Positions 38,301 through 53,169 of a stretch of 64,000 bases of DNA are shown piece after piece. Source of the DNA: Euryodendron excelsum (Eukaryota; Streptophyta; Magnoliopsida; Ericales; Pentaphylacaceae); contig CM065386.1 in the NCBI GenBank assembly GCA_033060915.1, positions 10,378,001 to 10,442,000 of the forward strand. Direction: 5' to 3'. Made by a program: the position numbers and the translations under genes. The notes under the pieces were generated by a model. The model worked only from the letters and a program-made list of their open reading frames with translations. It was not told the origin of the DNA and did no database searches. How positions within the stretch are numbered: position 1 is the stretch's first letter; every line of letters begins with the position of its first letter.

Positions 38301-39885
38301 ATACCTGAAATAGATCTAGAAGAAGTTGATCTCACAGGCATCATTGACGACGATGACATTGATAACCTAGACATTATGATGGAATACTGACTCAGCCATG
38401 TGATCTCTAAAAGATGCCCGACAACCAAAAAAGATGCTTCACTCAAAGCAACCGAAAGCAACTAGACAAAAGCAGATTCTCATTTACTATTGTCACATGG
38501 ATCTAGTATTACCCTTAACTTTTATTTTGGAAACTTTTGAATTCAGAACTTCAAATCTGATTGCCTTGTAATGAACTCCTTCATCTATCAAAGGAGAGCA
38601 TCTGCATAGAATAGGTATCAAAAGTCTTACCCCAACCTTCCTTTGCTATTCTCTTTGTTATGTCTGGCTAAAAGAAAACTTAGTAGTCCCTGAGCAAAAG
38701 TCTTGTTAGATCTCTTATGAGGATCTAAAATCTACTAAATGCATTCCTTATTATAAATAAACAAATCTTTTATATACTTTGTAATGTGTATGAGTTTTGA
38801 AAAAAATTTCTTCATACAAAGTCCATATTGTTAGAATTGTTTTGCTGGGTTAAGAAATACGGATCCATATGGAAGGGTTGACGAAGAGCCAGGTGGCACG
38901 TTATGTCCCCTGAGGTGGTGAGGCTACAAAATCAGGAGAGGAGAAACTTGACGAAGGAAAGTGGGCCAAAACTACGGAAGGTATTTAATACTTATAAATA
39001 TTGCAATAGTATACAATTGATTATGCTTTATTTATAAATCTTTAGGAATTATTTCGTGGATCTAGGTTTAATCAGATCTAAGAATTCTGAAAAGAGGACT
39101 ACGCTTACCATAAAATTATGGAAAAAATGGTCTATGCCTCTACAGTAGAAGAGCTTCATGAGCTTGAGAACAATGGTTTTCCAGCCAGAAATGCCCAGGG
39201 ACAAAATGTCCATATTTTTTCTAGCCAACTATGGTACCAGAGATGGTCAGTCCTCAATGGTCCCAAAACCAAATTGGTCCACTAAAAAATGGTATTTAAT
39301 AAACTCATAAATATTGCAATAGTATATAGTTGATTATGCTTTATTTATAAATCTTTAGGAATTATTTCGTGGATCTAGGTTTAATTAGATCTGAGAACTC
39401 TAAAAAGAGGACTACGTTTACAGTAAAATTATGGGAAAAAAGGTCTATGCCTCTACCGTATAAGAGCTTCATGAGCTCGAGAACAATGGTTTTCCGGCTA
39501 AATTCCACACTTGAACGGCTCTGTGCTATGAACTAACCGCCGGCAGCAACAGCAGCAGCAGGAACCAAAAAGACCAAACAAAGACATATATATATATATA
39601 TATATTTATACACAAGTTTGAAATTGTGTAATTATAATTATGGAACTAAACACATAAACCATTTGTATATTACAAGAAATGTGAATAAACATCAGCAATC
39701 ACTCCACAAGGAAGAAAAAGCAACAAGAACTTATAGGATCCCAAATCGAAAATTGAAAGAAATCTACTAACCCAAAATCAAGAATTCACAGTCTCTGTTT
39801 ATATATGTATATATATACGCTATGCATACACGATACATATATAAAAGTGGTTCGTTAGAGAGAGAGTTTCGTTTCATACCGCCAT
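27604..39885 (-). CDS. NOI/RIN4-family protein, small membrane-associated immune regulator
   Basis: Three exons on the minus strand: 39885-39880 (ATGGCG), 31215-31036 and 27648-27604. They total 231 nt, about 76 aa, all in phase 0. Exon 2 carries the NOI domain (LPKFGEWDVNDPASAEGF ... FNKARNEKK), including the PxFGxW cleavage-site motif cut by the bacterial protease AvrRpt2 in RIN4. Exon 3 gives KKWFCCM plus eight residues, the acylatable Cys-Cys tail that anchors RIN4/NOI proteins to the plasma membrane. Length and ends match single-NOI proteins such as Arabidopsis At5g55850 (about 79 aa). Exons 2 and 3 are solid. Exon 1 is inferred: a good donor (gcg|gtatga) after an ATG in the right phase, at the end of a GC-rich leader. 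It implies an 8.66-kb intron filled with retroelements; a nearer first exon is possible. Confidence 0.8.
28031..30168 (+). mobile_element. Solo LTR, 2138 bp, with 5-bp target duplication
   Basis: The block starts tgtgagaacc and ends aggtgtgaca, giving TG...CA termini, and both flanks read gcaaa (28026-28030 and 30169-30173), an exact 5-bp target-site duplication. Inside, 'actgagcgcgttgttagctcac' near 29790 resembles a motif known from long Tekay/Del-type Gypsy LTRs (family assignment from memory). Internal tandem repeats occur at 29223-29350 (three copies of a cactgtcct...gttgcct unit) and 29634-29697 (a 32-bp unit twice). There is no internal coding region, so a solo LTR left by recombination is the simplest reading. 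It lies in intron 2 of the NOI gene. Confidence 0.8.
31470..31880. repeat. Dispersed repeat with GTGTCCGTGTC motifs
   Basis: The stretch holds 'gtgtcgtgtccgtgtcagac' near 31505 and a partner 'tgtgtcgtgtcctgcac' near 31818, with 'ggacacatgtgtccatc' between. Related words recur at 22600-22650, 24510-24660 and 53035-53070. It looks like a multicopy transposable-element family, but its class cannot be set from this window. Confidence 0.4.
32341..32377. repeat. (CA)n microsatellite
   Basis: An uninterrupted run of about 18 CA units in the first intron of the NOI gene. It produces an artificial Cys-Val frame on the minus strand, which is not a gene. Confidence 0.95.
33866..34597 (-). mobile_element. 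LINE 3' fragment with degraded reverse-transcriptase zinc-binding domain
   Basis: On the minus strand the frame reads a zf-RVT-like region: SKNANGRFGVKSFY at about 34545, TKVSFFVW, then HLLFHCAMVREVW (Cys-His pattern) and a Trp-rich end with WGERNRRSF at about 34115. Stops and a frame change separate these pieces, so it is a pseudogene. The 3' end runs through 'tgtacatggattgcat' into 'cttatttatcgg' and a poly(A) at 33866-33880, as in plant L1 LINEs. The 5' end is truncated where similarity to the neighbouring virus-like element begins (about 34598). Confidence 0.85.
34598..36420 (-). mobile_element. Pararetrovirus-like (or unusual LTR-element) fragment, left arm
   Basis: Minus-strand order: a capsid/Gag-like coding remnant (about 36400-35660), a noncoding promoter-like stretch (about 35660-35030), a leader, then the start of a coiled-coil frame (34857 down to 34598) cut off by the LINE fragment. 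The capsid-like part has NICFLENYICEF, then YYYHLNKAERT, a Lys-rich segment and the Cys-containing APCCSK...PGTYGCK motif followed by a basic tail, as in capsid proteins of plant pararetroviruses. Coding sequence joins directly through one intergenic stretch to the next frame, as in a circular or permuted genome. The coding part has stops and is not functional. No reverse transcriptase was seen, so Caulimoviridae origin is likely but unproven. Confidence 0.5.
36577..36862 (+). pseudogene. First small frame of the virus-like element, broken
   Basis: The frame reads an acidic, Glu/Tyr-rich stretch (EVEYDSDGEQ) followed by Ala-rich residues, with an in-frame stop at 36719 and another further on. 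The reading frame closes at 36862, overlapping the ATG of the next frame at 36855. Its beginning is duplicated at about 39119-39290 (a VEELHELENNGFPARN segment, ending in a stop). I know no assigned function; position matches the first small ORF of badnavirus-type genomes. Confidence 0.4.
36855..37190 (+). pseudogene. Coiled-coil frame of the virus-like element, broken
   Basis: Heptad-like leucine/isoleucine spacing from the ATG (SSNLELIEDLFERQ, LNYLVDLLDLGQEDI) predicts a coiled coil of about 110 residues. One in-frame stop (37086-37088) interrupts it. The terminal taa at 37188 shares its last base with the ATG at 37190. The minus-strand copy at 34598-34857 is similar over most of its length. 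Small coiled-coil proteins of this size and place occur as virion-associated or nucleic-acid-binding proteins in badnaviruses; equivalence is inference. Confidence 0.45.
37190..38393 (+). pseudogene. Third frame of the virus-like element, frameshifted
   Basis: It starts MEKHHVLTKKDLEKEY and stays open to 37441. The coding-like signal then continues in another frame through 37506-38155 (PPEIRKTIAQFTLTQ, SPPLKVGGLFVNGFIHALYP, YLRFHGTISERED). A further frame change leads to a Cys/Lys-rich and strongly acidic tail that ends at a tga near 38390 (GIIDDDDIDNLD). The layout suggests the N-terminal part of a polyprotein. I do not recognise a named domain with certainty; a movement- or capsid-related role is a guess. 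At least two frameshifts make it nonfunctional. Confidence 0.4.
39586..39606. repeat. (TA)n microsatellite
   Basis: A pure TA run between the virus-like element and the proposed first exon of the NOI gene. Confidence 0.85.
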
Positions 39886-40110
39886 GTCTTCGCAGAGACA
39901 AAATCGAAGTCTGCCTCTTCCTGTTCTTCCTCCCTCCCTCAGCTCAACGGTCGATAGATTCCCTAATAAAAGAACTGAGAGACAGAGAGAGAGATATAGG
40001 GGAGACAGCTGGCTGGAGAGGTGCGCCTCGAGGACAGGTACGACATGTGAAGAGAAAGATGGGACCCACAATCGACGGCCTTGAACGCCGTTAGCTTACT
40101 AGGGGATCTC
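39886..40110 (-). promoter_or_regulatory. Proposed leader / 5' UTR of the NOI gene
   Basis: On the minus strand the bases before the proposed ATG (39885) are pyrimidine-rich with tctctctc runs and are GC-richer than the surrounding DNA, like plant leaders. No clear TATA box was recognised upstream. The plus strand also has short open frames here; they are not supported as genes. Confidence 0.4.
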
Positions 40111-40279
40111 CTGCACTCAGATCCACCGTAAGGAAAGTCTGCTCTTTAGCCCCAAACCCGAGGTCATGACTAGTAGTTCAGAAATTTTTTTATCTGCTTA
40201 TACGGTGCTGCGCTGCTGTTGGTAAGGGCTTACGCACTAGCCGCACATTTTAATCTGGCTTTTTTTTTTTTTTTTTTGG

Positions 40280-41178
40280 ATAAATTTCACTTATCACCCT
40301 TGTATTTTGATCATAATTTTACTTTAATTCTTTTATTTTTAATTGTCCCACTTTGCCCTTTACACTTTCAGTTAAGTAGCAGTATGGTCATTCCGTCAAA
40401 TTTCCATTAATATAGGTGACGGAAAACTATTTTTTTATTTTTTTCTTTTAAAAAAATAACAAACCGTATTTTTTATTATTAGTTGTTAAAAAAATTCAAA
40501 AAAAAAAAAAAAAAAGTAAAATGGGGTTTTTTTTTTATTTTCAAAACATTGTTTTGGTACTATTAGCATAAAAGTAACCTACAAATGTATTGAAAAAAAA
40601 AAAAAAACCCATTTTAGTGTTTTTTGTTTTCTTTTTCGAATTTTGTAAACAACTAAAAACAAAAAAATATTAAACAAATATTACTTTTTATTTTTTTTAA
40701 AACAAGATAAATTTCACTTATCAAAAACAAAAAAGGTTACCAAAAAAATAAAAAACAAAAACAAAAACGTTACCAAAAGCAATGTTTGTTTAATATTTTT
40801 TTTGTTTTTAGTTATTTACAAAATTTAAAAAAAAGAAAAAAAAAAATAATAAAATAGATTTTTTTTTGTTTTCAATACATTTGTAGGTATCAAAACAACG
40901 TTTTGAAAATAAAAAAAAACACATTTTAGTATTTTTTGTTTCATTTTTTGAATTTTGCTAACAACTAAAAATAATAAATAATAAACAAATACTGTTTTTT
41001 ATTTTTTTAAAAGAAAAAAATTAAAAAAGGGCTTTCCGTCACCTTTATTAACAGAAATTTAACGGAGGGACTACATTGCTACTTAACTTAAAGTATAAGA
41101 GGCAAAGTGGAACAATTAAAAGTAGAAAAATCAAAGTGAAATTGTGATCAAAGTGTAGGGGTGATAAGTAAAATTTAT
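40280..41178. mobile_element. Foldback element with about 155-bp inverted terminal repeats
   Basis: The left end reads ataaatttcacttatcaccc (40280-40299); the right end (41159-41178) is its complement with one change. Similarity continues inwards through the cactttgccct, gttaagtagca and ccgtcaaattt words on the left and their complements on the right, to about 40435 and 41030. The centre holds a second, inner mirror (cattttagtgttttttg and the poly-T/poly-A blocks at 40545-40640 against 40855-40940), so nearly the whole 900 bp can pair with itself. No coding frame is present: a nonautonomous DNA transposon or foldback, possibly Mutator-like. Confidence 0.8.
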
Positions 41179-42508
41179 TCTCTTTTTTTTTTTCGTTGAA
41201 GTTCATTGACAATTGAAAAAATAAAATGCCACGTTCATTTGGCGGGATAAAATAAGGTGGTAAAATATAAAATGATGGCAACTCCTTGAGCCAGAATGAC
41301 CTATAAACTCAAATGTTTTGAACTCAAAATTTGGCAACTTTTTGACTTCATTTTTTACTTCACTTAATCCTGATGGGAATGATTTAAACTTAATTGAACC
41401 AAAAAAAACAAAAAGTTAATCGAGGTATGCCTTGTGATTTGTGAATTTGAACGAAGAGGTTGAACTGATTAAATACGAAACTAGTTGATGATTCAGTTTG
41501 GCTTATAAAAGAACAACTTAAACTGGTCAACATTTATAAAACCCGATGTTATGAATTTGAAAAAAAAAATCAAACTAAAGCCTATGAAGACTCAAAACTA
41601 AACACTTTTTTTGTTTAAGTATGGATGATCACACAAATTTTCATGTCTATTCTAACAACAAATTTCAATGGTAGTTCAGGCACCTACAGGCTTCAGATTG
41701 CTGAACGAACAGAGGATGAAATTTAAAAGGACAATGAGACAGTGTGATCCCTTCAATGATGTTAAGTAAATAGTCTGAGGCTGGTTCAATTGCACCTGAT
41801 GTTAAGGCCCCAAACAATGATCTTATTCCCCTGTTTTGTTCCGTTAACATTTTTTGCTACATAAAACATGGACCTAACAAGAGAGAGTGAGAGAGAGACA
41901 GAGAGAGAGACTTAAGGGAGCTATTGGAAATATATTCTCTGCTTAAATCTAAATACATATCTAATTTATTGGGGATAGAAAACAAATATGGAAAAGAAAT
42001 GAAGAGAAAATTGCACAACATCTAACTTCAGAGGCAACGGATATTCATCTTCCAAAAATCTCCACCCTCATAACTGGCCTGCATGAGAAACAACCATCAG
42101 TTGCACAATACTTAGCTGCTTTATGACACTAAGATGAAGTACTTAAATTTTCATACTCCAAAAGGATACCAAACTAGTATCAGAAACAACTTTAAAACAC
42201 CTTTTGTAAAATTTGAAGAAATAAAAAAGGGAAGGCTATTAATCATAACATACAAGTTCATTGTCTGTTACCATCAGCATCAATGTCAGGGGCCATTTGA
42301 TTCTAAGAGACCATTTCTTGCAAGATAGTTAAGTATGCCCAACTATGTGAAGATTTTCCGGTGGAGTAGTCCACTACTAAAACCATATATATCATACTAG
42401 ATATTTACCCACTAAAAACCTCTCCCTTGGAATTTAGGACATAAAACACTGATTTTTTATCAATAGAAAATTTCTGCTAATGAGACTTACCGAGCATAAA
42501 AAAAAGAA
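41179..42508. other. Intergenic, no gene seen
   Basis: AT-rich; a (GA)n-rich patch at 41881-41912. The right part should contain the 3' UTR of the minus-strand thiolase gene. Nothing else can be supported. Confidence 0.5.
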
Positions 42509-47351
<4,843 letters not shown>

Positions 47352-47368
47352 GATAAGCAAATGAATAT
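47352..47368 (-). other. Second part of the thiolase 5' UTR
   Basis: On the minus strand an acceptor (ggtacag) ends just before 47368, leaving 17 untranslated bases before the ATG at 47351. It would join to the first noncoding exon ending at 47787. Confidence 0.5.
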
Positions 47369-47465
47369 CTGTACCATTAAATAATCACTCAGATATCAGT
47401 TTTAGAAAACAAGAGCAAAGCACATGATTGTTTACATACATGCTATACATTATATATATATATAT

Positions 47466-47474
<9 letters not shown>

Positions 47475-47513
<39 letters not shown>
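47475..47513. repeat. (GA)n microsatellite
   Basis: About 19 GA units, preceded by a (TA)n stretch at 47453-47473, in the proposed 5' UTR intron of the thiolase gene. Confidence 0.95.
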
Positions 47514-47516
<3 letters not shown>

Positions 47517-47786
47517 GATCTAACATGACAAAGTATTCGGGAAAACCGCAAATTGAAAATTTTTTGTCTCCTCGTTGATCGATAACAAAAATCTAATATA
47601 GTGAGAGAAGCAAATATAGATCTTAAAGCGAACAAGTTTCGCATGAAATCAAGGTCCAACTTGGGAAAAAAAATAGATCAGTGGAAATGCCGAGAAACAA
47701 CAAGAAAATGCGGGAAAATGAACCGATGCTGGGAAAAGCGGAAAGAAAGTTAAGATTGAGGATCAAGAAAATTAAGATTGTTCTAC

Positions 47787-47877
47787 CTCTCCGATTGGGA
47801 AACAGTGGAACCCACAGCAGTACGCAGAGAGAGACAGGGATGGTCAGGAGGGAATCGAACTGAAGAACAATATATAG
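47787..47877 (-). promoter_or_regulatory. Thiolase core promoter and noncoding first exon
   Basis: A minus-strand TATA-like ctatatattg lies at about 47868-47877. Downstream is a TC-rich leader that ends at a donor (ggagag|gtagaac) at 47787/47786. Spacing puts the start site near 47845. The order TATA, leader, donor, UTR intron, ATG is typical of plant housekeeping genes; the assignment is by inspection only. Confidence 0.5.
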
Positions 47878-47989
47878 AGCAGAGGAACTAGACAACGGCC
47901 AAGCACGGGGAACACGCAGGCATCCAAAATTACTGGCAAGCCCTCCTAGACCGCCTTTATTGACTGACTTGTCCACACTTAACTCTTAA

Positions 47990-50200
47990 TTTTTTATTTA
48001 AATTACGTTTGAATTTTTTGCCCAAAGTTTATTTTTATTAAGTTCGGATCATGAATTTACGGAGGCAGAGGTAAAATAAAATGAATGGAAAATATAAGAG
48101 CATAAAATTAACCAAAAATAAATAATCTTTTTCTTTTTTTTATAAGCTTTCTTTGTTGTCTCTTAGATTTATATGAGAGTTTTCATTATACTCGATGCTC
48201 ATATACTTCAAATTTTATTTATTTATTTTATATATGTCCTTTTTTTTATTTTATTTCATTTTTTTAAAACTCTTTAAAGTGATACTTACCCATGCAGTTT
48301 AAGGTTTATTTGATTAATCTCTCAATAACTTTTTTTAATTAAACTTTAGTCTACTTATTGTCTTGCTTTGGCCGTCCAAATTCAAAATTTTTTTTTTTTT
48401 GACAAAATAGGATTGGGTTAAATTTAATCACTAGATGAATTAGAAAATAGAAGTATAACAAACAAAGAAAGAAAATAAATAGAAAATGAAACTGAGACCA
48501 ATAAAATAAATTAAGAATGTGCAAAGCTAATTGTTTATTGTTTCCCTGCCGACTGAAAATTCATGGCATTTCTATGCAAAAGATCACTAAAAACAGTCAT
48601 TTCTAACTTGACAATACCTTGAAAATATAAAACAAAATTATATTTTTTAGATTTTTAACATCAAAAAGAAAAAAAAAGTAATGCGAAAATTTTTTAAGAA
48701 GAAAATAACTACAGAAACAAAAAAAGAAAGACAAAGAAATTAAGAAAAAGAACAAAGAGCAATGCCTTGGTTACACAAAAGATTTGGTGGCATATTCTTT
48801 TGAAGCACACCCCTATCGTATTTACCTACCAACTGTGGCAATAAAGATAGTCTTTATTGAGGATATGAAAACAAACATATGTTATGTTGTGTGGGGCTCA
48901 ATGTACATTAGATGGAGGGCAAAAAGCAAAATAGCCTAATTAATTTCCTTTCAATTGAATGTTGGATTTGATTGAGCTAAACTTCATGTCATAAACACTT
49001 AATAATAACAAAAGATGTTAGGAGAATCCTAAGCTTATAAAATTTTTATAAAAAGATATAACTCATACAAAATATGTGGTAATGAGACTATTGCAATTAG
49101 ACAGTATAGTTGTCAATCTCATACTGATTAGCGTATCAGTTTTGTCATTAATATGTTATTTACTAGTATGTTTTGACGTTTCATTTTAGATTTACAGTTA
49201 AAAACATTATATATTATAAAATACACATTTATTTACAAATTTTGATATACATAATATGACATTATTTATTTCAAGTATTTATAACTCGAGATTATTTTAG
49301 CATAAGTTAGACATCTTATCAATATAAGTTTTAATAGATATCTATTATAAAAGCATAACAGAAATAAATTATTTTAGCATAAAATACAAAAATTTCAATA
49401 TTGTTTGATAAACTCAATATAGGGCAGTAGTGCTTGGAATACCTACTATTGACCGATAACTCCTGGCATACAACCTAATAACGGGGTTGCCTTTCTATGT
49501 ACCGGTACGGTTTGATATTACTAACTATATTATAAATCATAATGAGGGGTTTTTGTTTTTCAATGAAGAGATATAAATCATTTTGTAAAATTTTTTGTAT
49601 TATTAATTATGCTTTGTATAGCATTATTTAAAATGTTAGAGTTCCTATTTTTATTATTATGTTTATTTGGAGTGGGAGTGAGTCTAACTAACTACCATGG
49701 CTGAGAATGTAATAACGCAAATGGTAGAGCACATGTTATAAAACCGGTCAAGTGCGGACAGCAGCACATCATCACCACCATATTTTTCTATACTTTTTTA
49801 GTCTATTTTTTTTGGCTGCTATTTACCCTTTTTTGAATTTTTGTTTTCATTTTTGGTAGTCTTGAGCAACCATTGACTATTTTAAGTTTTAAGGCTGAGG
49901 CATCACCTGTGGCACGTGCACCTTTGAGGTGAGGCAAAAGAATCTAAAGATTCTATGATATGTATTATTATCTCTAAATTGCAACATAAACAACAAATTA
50001 TGGTACATTTGCCCAATCTCTCCCCTAAATTTCAACGACCAGTTATACTGGTGATTGTCCTATATTCGCATAGAGTTGCAAAAAAGCTTAGTAATGAGAT
50101 GTTTAAACGTAATTAGTTTGAAAATTTAACTTGAGCTTAAAAAAAGTTTTCAAAGTTATCTTGTTTATTTTTTAAAAAAAATACCAAACAAACTTTAATC
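47990..50200. other. Gene-poor AT-rich region
   Basis: No supportable gene. It has many poly-A/T tracts. A GC-richer 'ggtacggtttgatatta' patch near 49500 and a 'cataagttagacatc' patch near 49300 suggest eroded transposons, but no element ends were found. Confidence 0.5.
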
Positions 50201-50221
50201 GAGCTGATCATTCTAAAAAAA

Positions 50222-50485
50222 TTAAAGGATATTCCAAGGTTTTCTCGATTTAGTTTGTGCCCCTTCTTTGCGAATGGCAGGAGCACACTCTTTCTCCTCA
50301 TTTGCAATGAATGAGTCAATGCTTCTTCTATTCATTTCTTTTGTATAGCTAAACCATCTTGGACATGAACGAGAGACTTCACCCTTAAAGTAAATTATTA
50401 AATCTTTGATCCAATAAGGCACTTTGAGATTCCATACAAAATAAGGCATAGAAGAAAGCCGCCACGAAAAACTTATAGGAGCCAC
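50222..50485 (-). other. Isolated 87-residue frame, unidentified
   Basis: On the minus strand, a Trp/Phe-rich start (MAPISFSWRLSSMPYFVW) is followed by a charged C-terminal part with normal codon-like composition. It is the only frame in this gene-poor stretch that does not look like simple AT noise. No domain is recognised, and splice signals or neighbours that would make a gene are not seen. It may be a gene or transposon relic. Confidence 0.2.
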
Positions 50486-51009
50486 AAAAGAAGCTTACGT
50501 TTAATTTATTGAGTAGGGTCCTATGGTTGGGCCGTGACTTGGGTAATAATCTTTTATTTACAGAGTCCCAAGTGTTTAGTAGCTCATTGAATTGAGTTCG
50601 AGCAACTCTAAAAAAATAAAAAGTTTCAAAATGTGTTCAAATTTTTTCTATTTCTACCATCAACGAGTTTTTAATATATCAAACATGAATTGGACTTGAT
50701 TAGTTTAGTTTGTTTTAAAACTCTAATTGTGCACAATTTTTGCTCGTCACACATTCAAGATGTAGCTCATGGTTAATCAATTTCCTATTTTCTCTAAGCT
50801 CAGGAAGTTGAGAAAGAAAATTTTATTTTACATAAAAGAGGAAATCTTCAGAAAAAGTAAGAGAAGCAAATACCTTAATGCAATAATCTCAAGAAAAAAA
50901 AAAAAAAGAAGCTGATTCTTATGCGAGACAAATTTTACACTCTCAAGTGAATTCAACCTAGTTAGTAAGCTATAAAAGACTAGTAGACTAGTATAGTTGG
51001 AAGATTGTA

Positions 51010-51272
51010 CAGGTCCGTTTGGTAATGTTATTAATTTTTATTTTTTGTTATGTGTTTTTACTATATATTTTTTATGATTTGGTGATGAGCATTTGTAAAT
51101 TATCATTGTACTAACAGTACCAAATCAATATTTTAAAAACATAGAATACACTTATTTTAGTGTTTTTTATTTTTTTTTAAATTTTGTACCCAACTAAAAA
51201 CAAAAAACAGAAAACAAATTTTATTTTTTTATTTTTTTTCAAAAAAAAATATATATTTATCAAAGGGACCTG
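51010..51272. mobile_element. MITE-like element
   Basis: Left end caggtccgtttggta (51010) and right end, as complement, caggtccctttgata (ending 51272) form a 15-base inverted repeat with two changes. The 263-bp interior is AT-rich and partly self-complementary. The same cgtttgg word ends the element at 53170-53377, so they may be related families. Confidence 0.6.
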
Positions 51273-52438
51273 CACAAATCATTTTTAAGTTCTCCAAATA
51301 TGAGCCAAAAGCCATGGTGACACAGTGATAAAAGTGCTATCATGACGTATGAATAAAAGAAATAAGGTTACAGGTTGGATTCTTTTCCTGGTTGATGATT
51401 GATTGAAAAAAAGAAAAGAAAAGGAAAATAACTTTTCTTATTTTGAGAATCACTAAATTAACAAAAAAGTATGACAAAAAATAGTATCTAATCCTCCTTG
51501 AAAAAGTTGGTTGTTCTAGCTGTCTAAACTGAATTGGTCAGTCCAATCTCACTAAATTAGTAGACATTTGATACAGATGCAGCTTGTCCATTGGACAACC
51601 AAATAAATACATATATGATAGGTTTGTATGTTTGTATGTTTGTAGATGCTGCACAACCATAAATTCACCTCTCTCCCAAGTAAAAAGGTAATGTTATATA
51701 AATAAAAAATTTATATAAATTTTTTTTATAAAATAATATATCTTAATGAGAGTTCTTTAATTTTAAAATTAATACTTACGTAATAATTTTTAATTATAAA
51801 ATTATTACTACTACATCATTTTGTATATATATATATTTTTTGTAAGAATAATATCTACCCATTCCCTAGGTTGGGCTACTAATAAAATAAGCCAAATTGG
51901 TGAAAAGTTTCAGCTCCAAGTTCTCGTTGTATCAACATATAAGACACTTTATTTTATAATTTTTCATTAATATTTGTATATTTTTAATAAAAAAGTTAAA
52001 AATATAATTTTTTTTGTTAAAATATATTCTAAAAATCCATAAAGAAGTGAAAATTTTAAATTTTAGTTAAAAAAAAAAGGCTAATGAAAAGTGAAATAAA
52101 GGCAGTTAAATAAACTTATTCAAATGCTGCGGAGTCAGTGAGATGATATTTTTATTTTTATGTTTTTCATGGAAATTGAAGTCAATCACAGACCAACAAG
52201 AGATCACGCAAACAGAATCAATTCCTTTGTTATTATTATTTTTTTTGTTGTTGTCATTTTCCTTTTGTATTATGTTAGTATGGACATAGAATGGACATGT
52301 TTGGTAGATTCAAACCTACGTTGCAAGTCAAAAGTCGCATAACCAATGTCTATGCGTTATAATTAAGCGCTCATATGGGAGAGAAATTATTCGGTGCTCA
52401 CGTCACGTGTTCTTATTTCTTGACTTATATGGAATTAG

Positions 52439-52715
52439 AGATGGCAATGAGATGAGTTCGGAATGATTTTGGCTAAATTTTATTTGGCTCATAGTAGTAA
52501 AATTTCACTCCACACTCCGTTCCAAACTTGCCACGGGTTAAACCTCTTCACCCGCCCCTATTCACTTAATTTAATGGGTCTTGGATCCTACCCCATTCCA
52601 AATGCATTGAATTTTATTTTCTTTCTCATACCTCATTCCTAATCTTTTTTACTCGTACCCCAAATTCTTCTTATCAGGGGCAAGGTGAAATAGGGTTTGA
52701 ATCCAATTGTCATTC
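52439..52715. mobile_element. MITE-like element, related to the relic near 1155-1693
   Basis: The ends resemble an inverted repeat: gagatggcaatga at the left, and complement of attgtcattctta at the right. The interior has cacccgcccct and aggggcaaggtgaaa, a GC-richer motif in AT-rich surroundings. This arrangement is like widespread nonautonomous hAT-type elements. No clear 8-bp duplication was found. Confidence 0.5.
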
Positions 52716-53169
52716 TTACATAGGGTGGATCTCACACATGTTAAGTGAAGTATTTGTCTCCTCCTAATAAACTATTGCACCATTAGGAACACTAAATAAC
52801 TTTTTCATTTGGGAGTACCAATTTATTCATAGGTCATAATTGGGAGCCTTTATTGACTCGTTCAGTTAGCTATACTCTTCTAAGTCTTCTTTCTGTTTGG
52901 TCAGTTTTGGAATTGCAGCAAGTCCGCACCTACTCCTCCACGGAATGCAGTAGAAATAGCTTTCAAGTTATTAAATGTGCTAAAATGGTGGTGGAGGCTG
53001 GAAGAGGAGGTCACTGTCGTACTGTTTAAGAAAGATGTCGTGTTCGTGTCTCGCCACCTCGAATACTATAGTGAAACATGCTCACGACGCGTCTAAACCT
53101 GTCATATTATTTTTAGTTTAAATTAAAATTTTATTTATTTATTGTTTATAAGCAAAATATTAGAGTTTT

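Larger units (their letters stand above)
36440..39502 (+). mobile_element. Pararetrovirus-like (or unusual LTR-element) fragment, right arm, inverted to the left arm
   Basis: Plus-strand order: leader with tRNA-Met-primer-like strings (tggtaccagaga at 36489, tggtatcggagc at 36578), a small frame (to 36862), a coiled-coil frame (36855-37190), a longer frame (37190 to about 38390), then a noncoding promoter-like stretch (about 38440-39110) and the beginning of the first frame again. Sections match the left arm in opposite orientation: coiled-coil and leader (36740-37130) and the noncoding stretch (38440-39110). The close packing of three frames with start/stop overlaps is like badnavirus or tungrovirus genomes. 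Part of the promoter-leader (38981-39182) is duplicated in direct orientation at 39290-39502. No polymerase, protease or RNase H is present. Confidence 0.5.

Noticed and set aside
39822..40094. Overlapping Arg/Ser-rich plus-strand frames
   Set aside because: They overlap the GC-rich leader proposed for the minus-strand NOI gene, are short, differ between frames and match no family I know.
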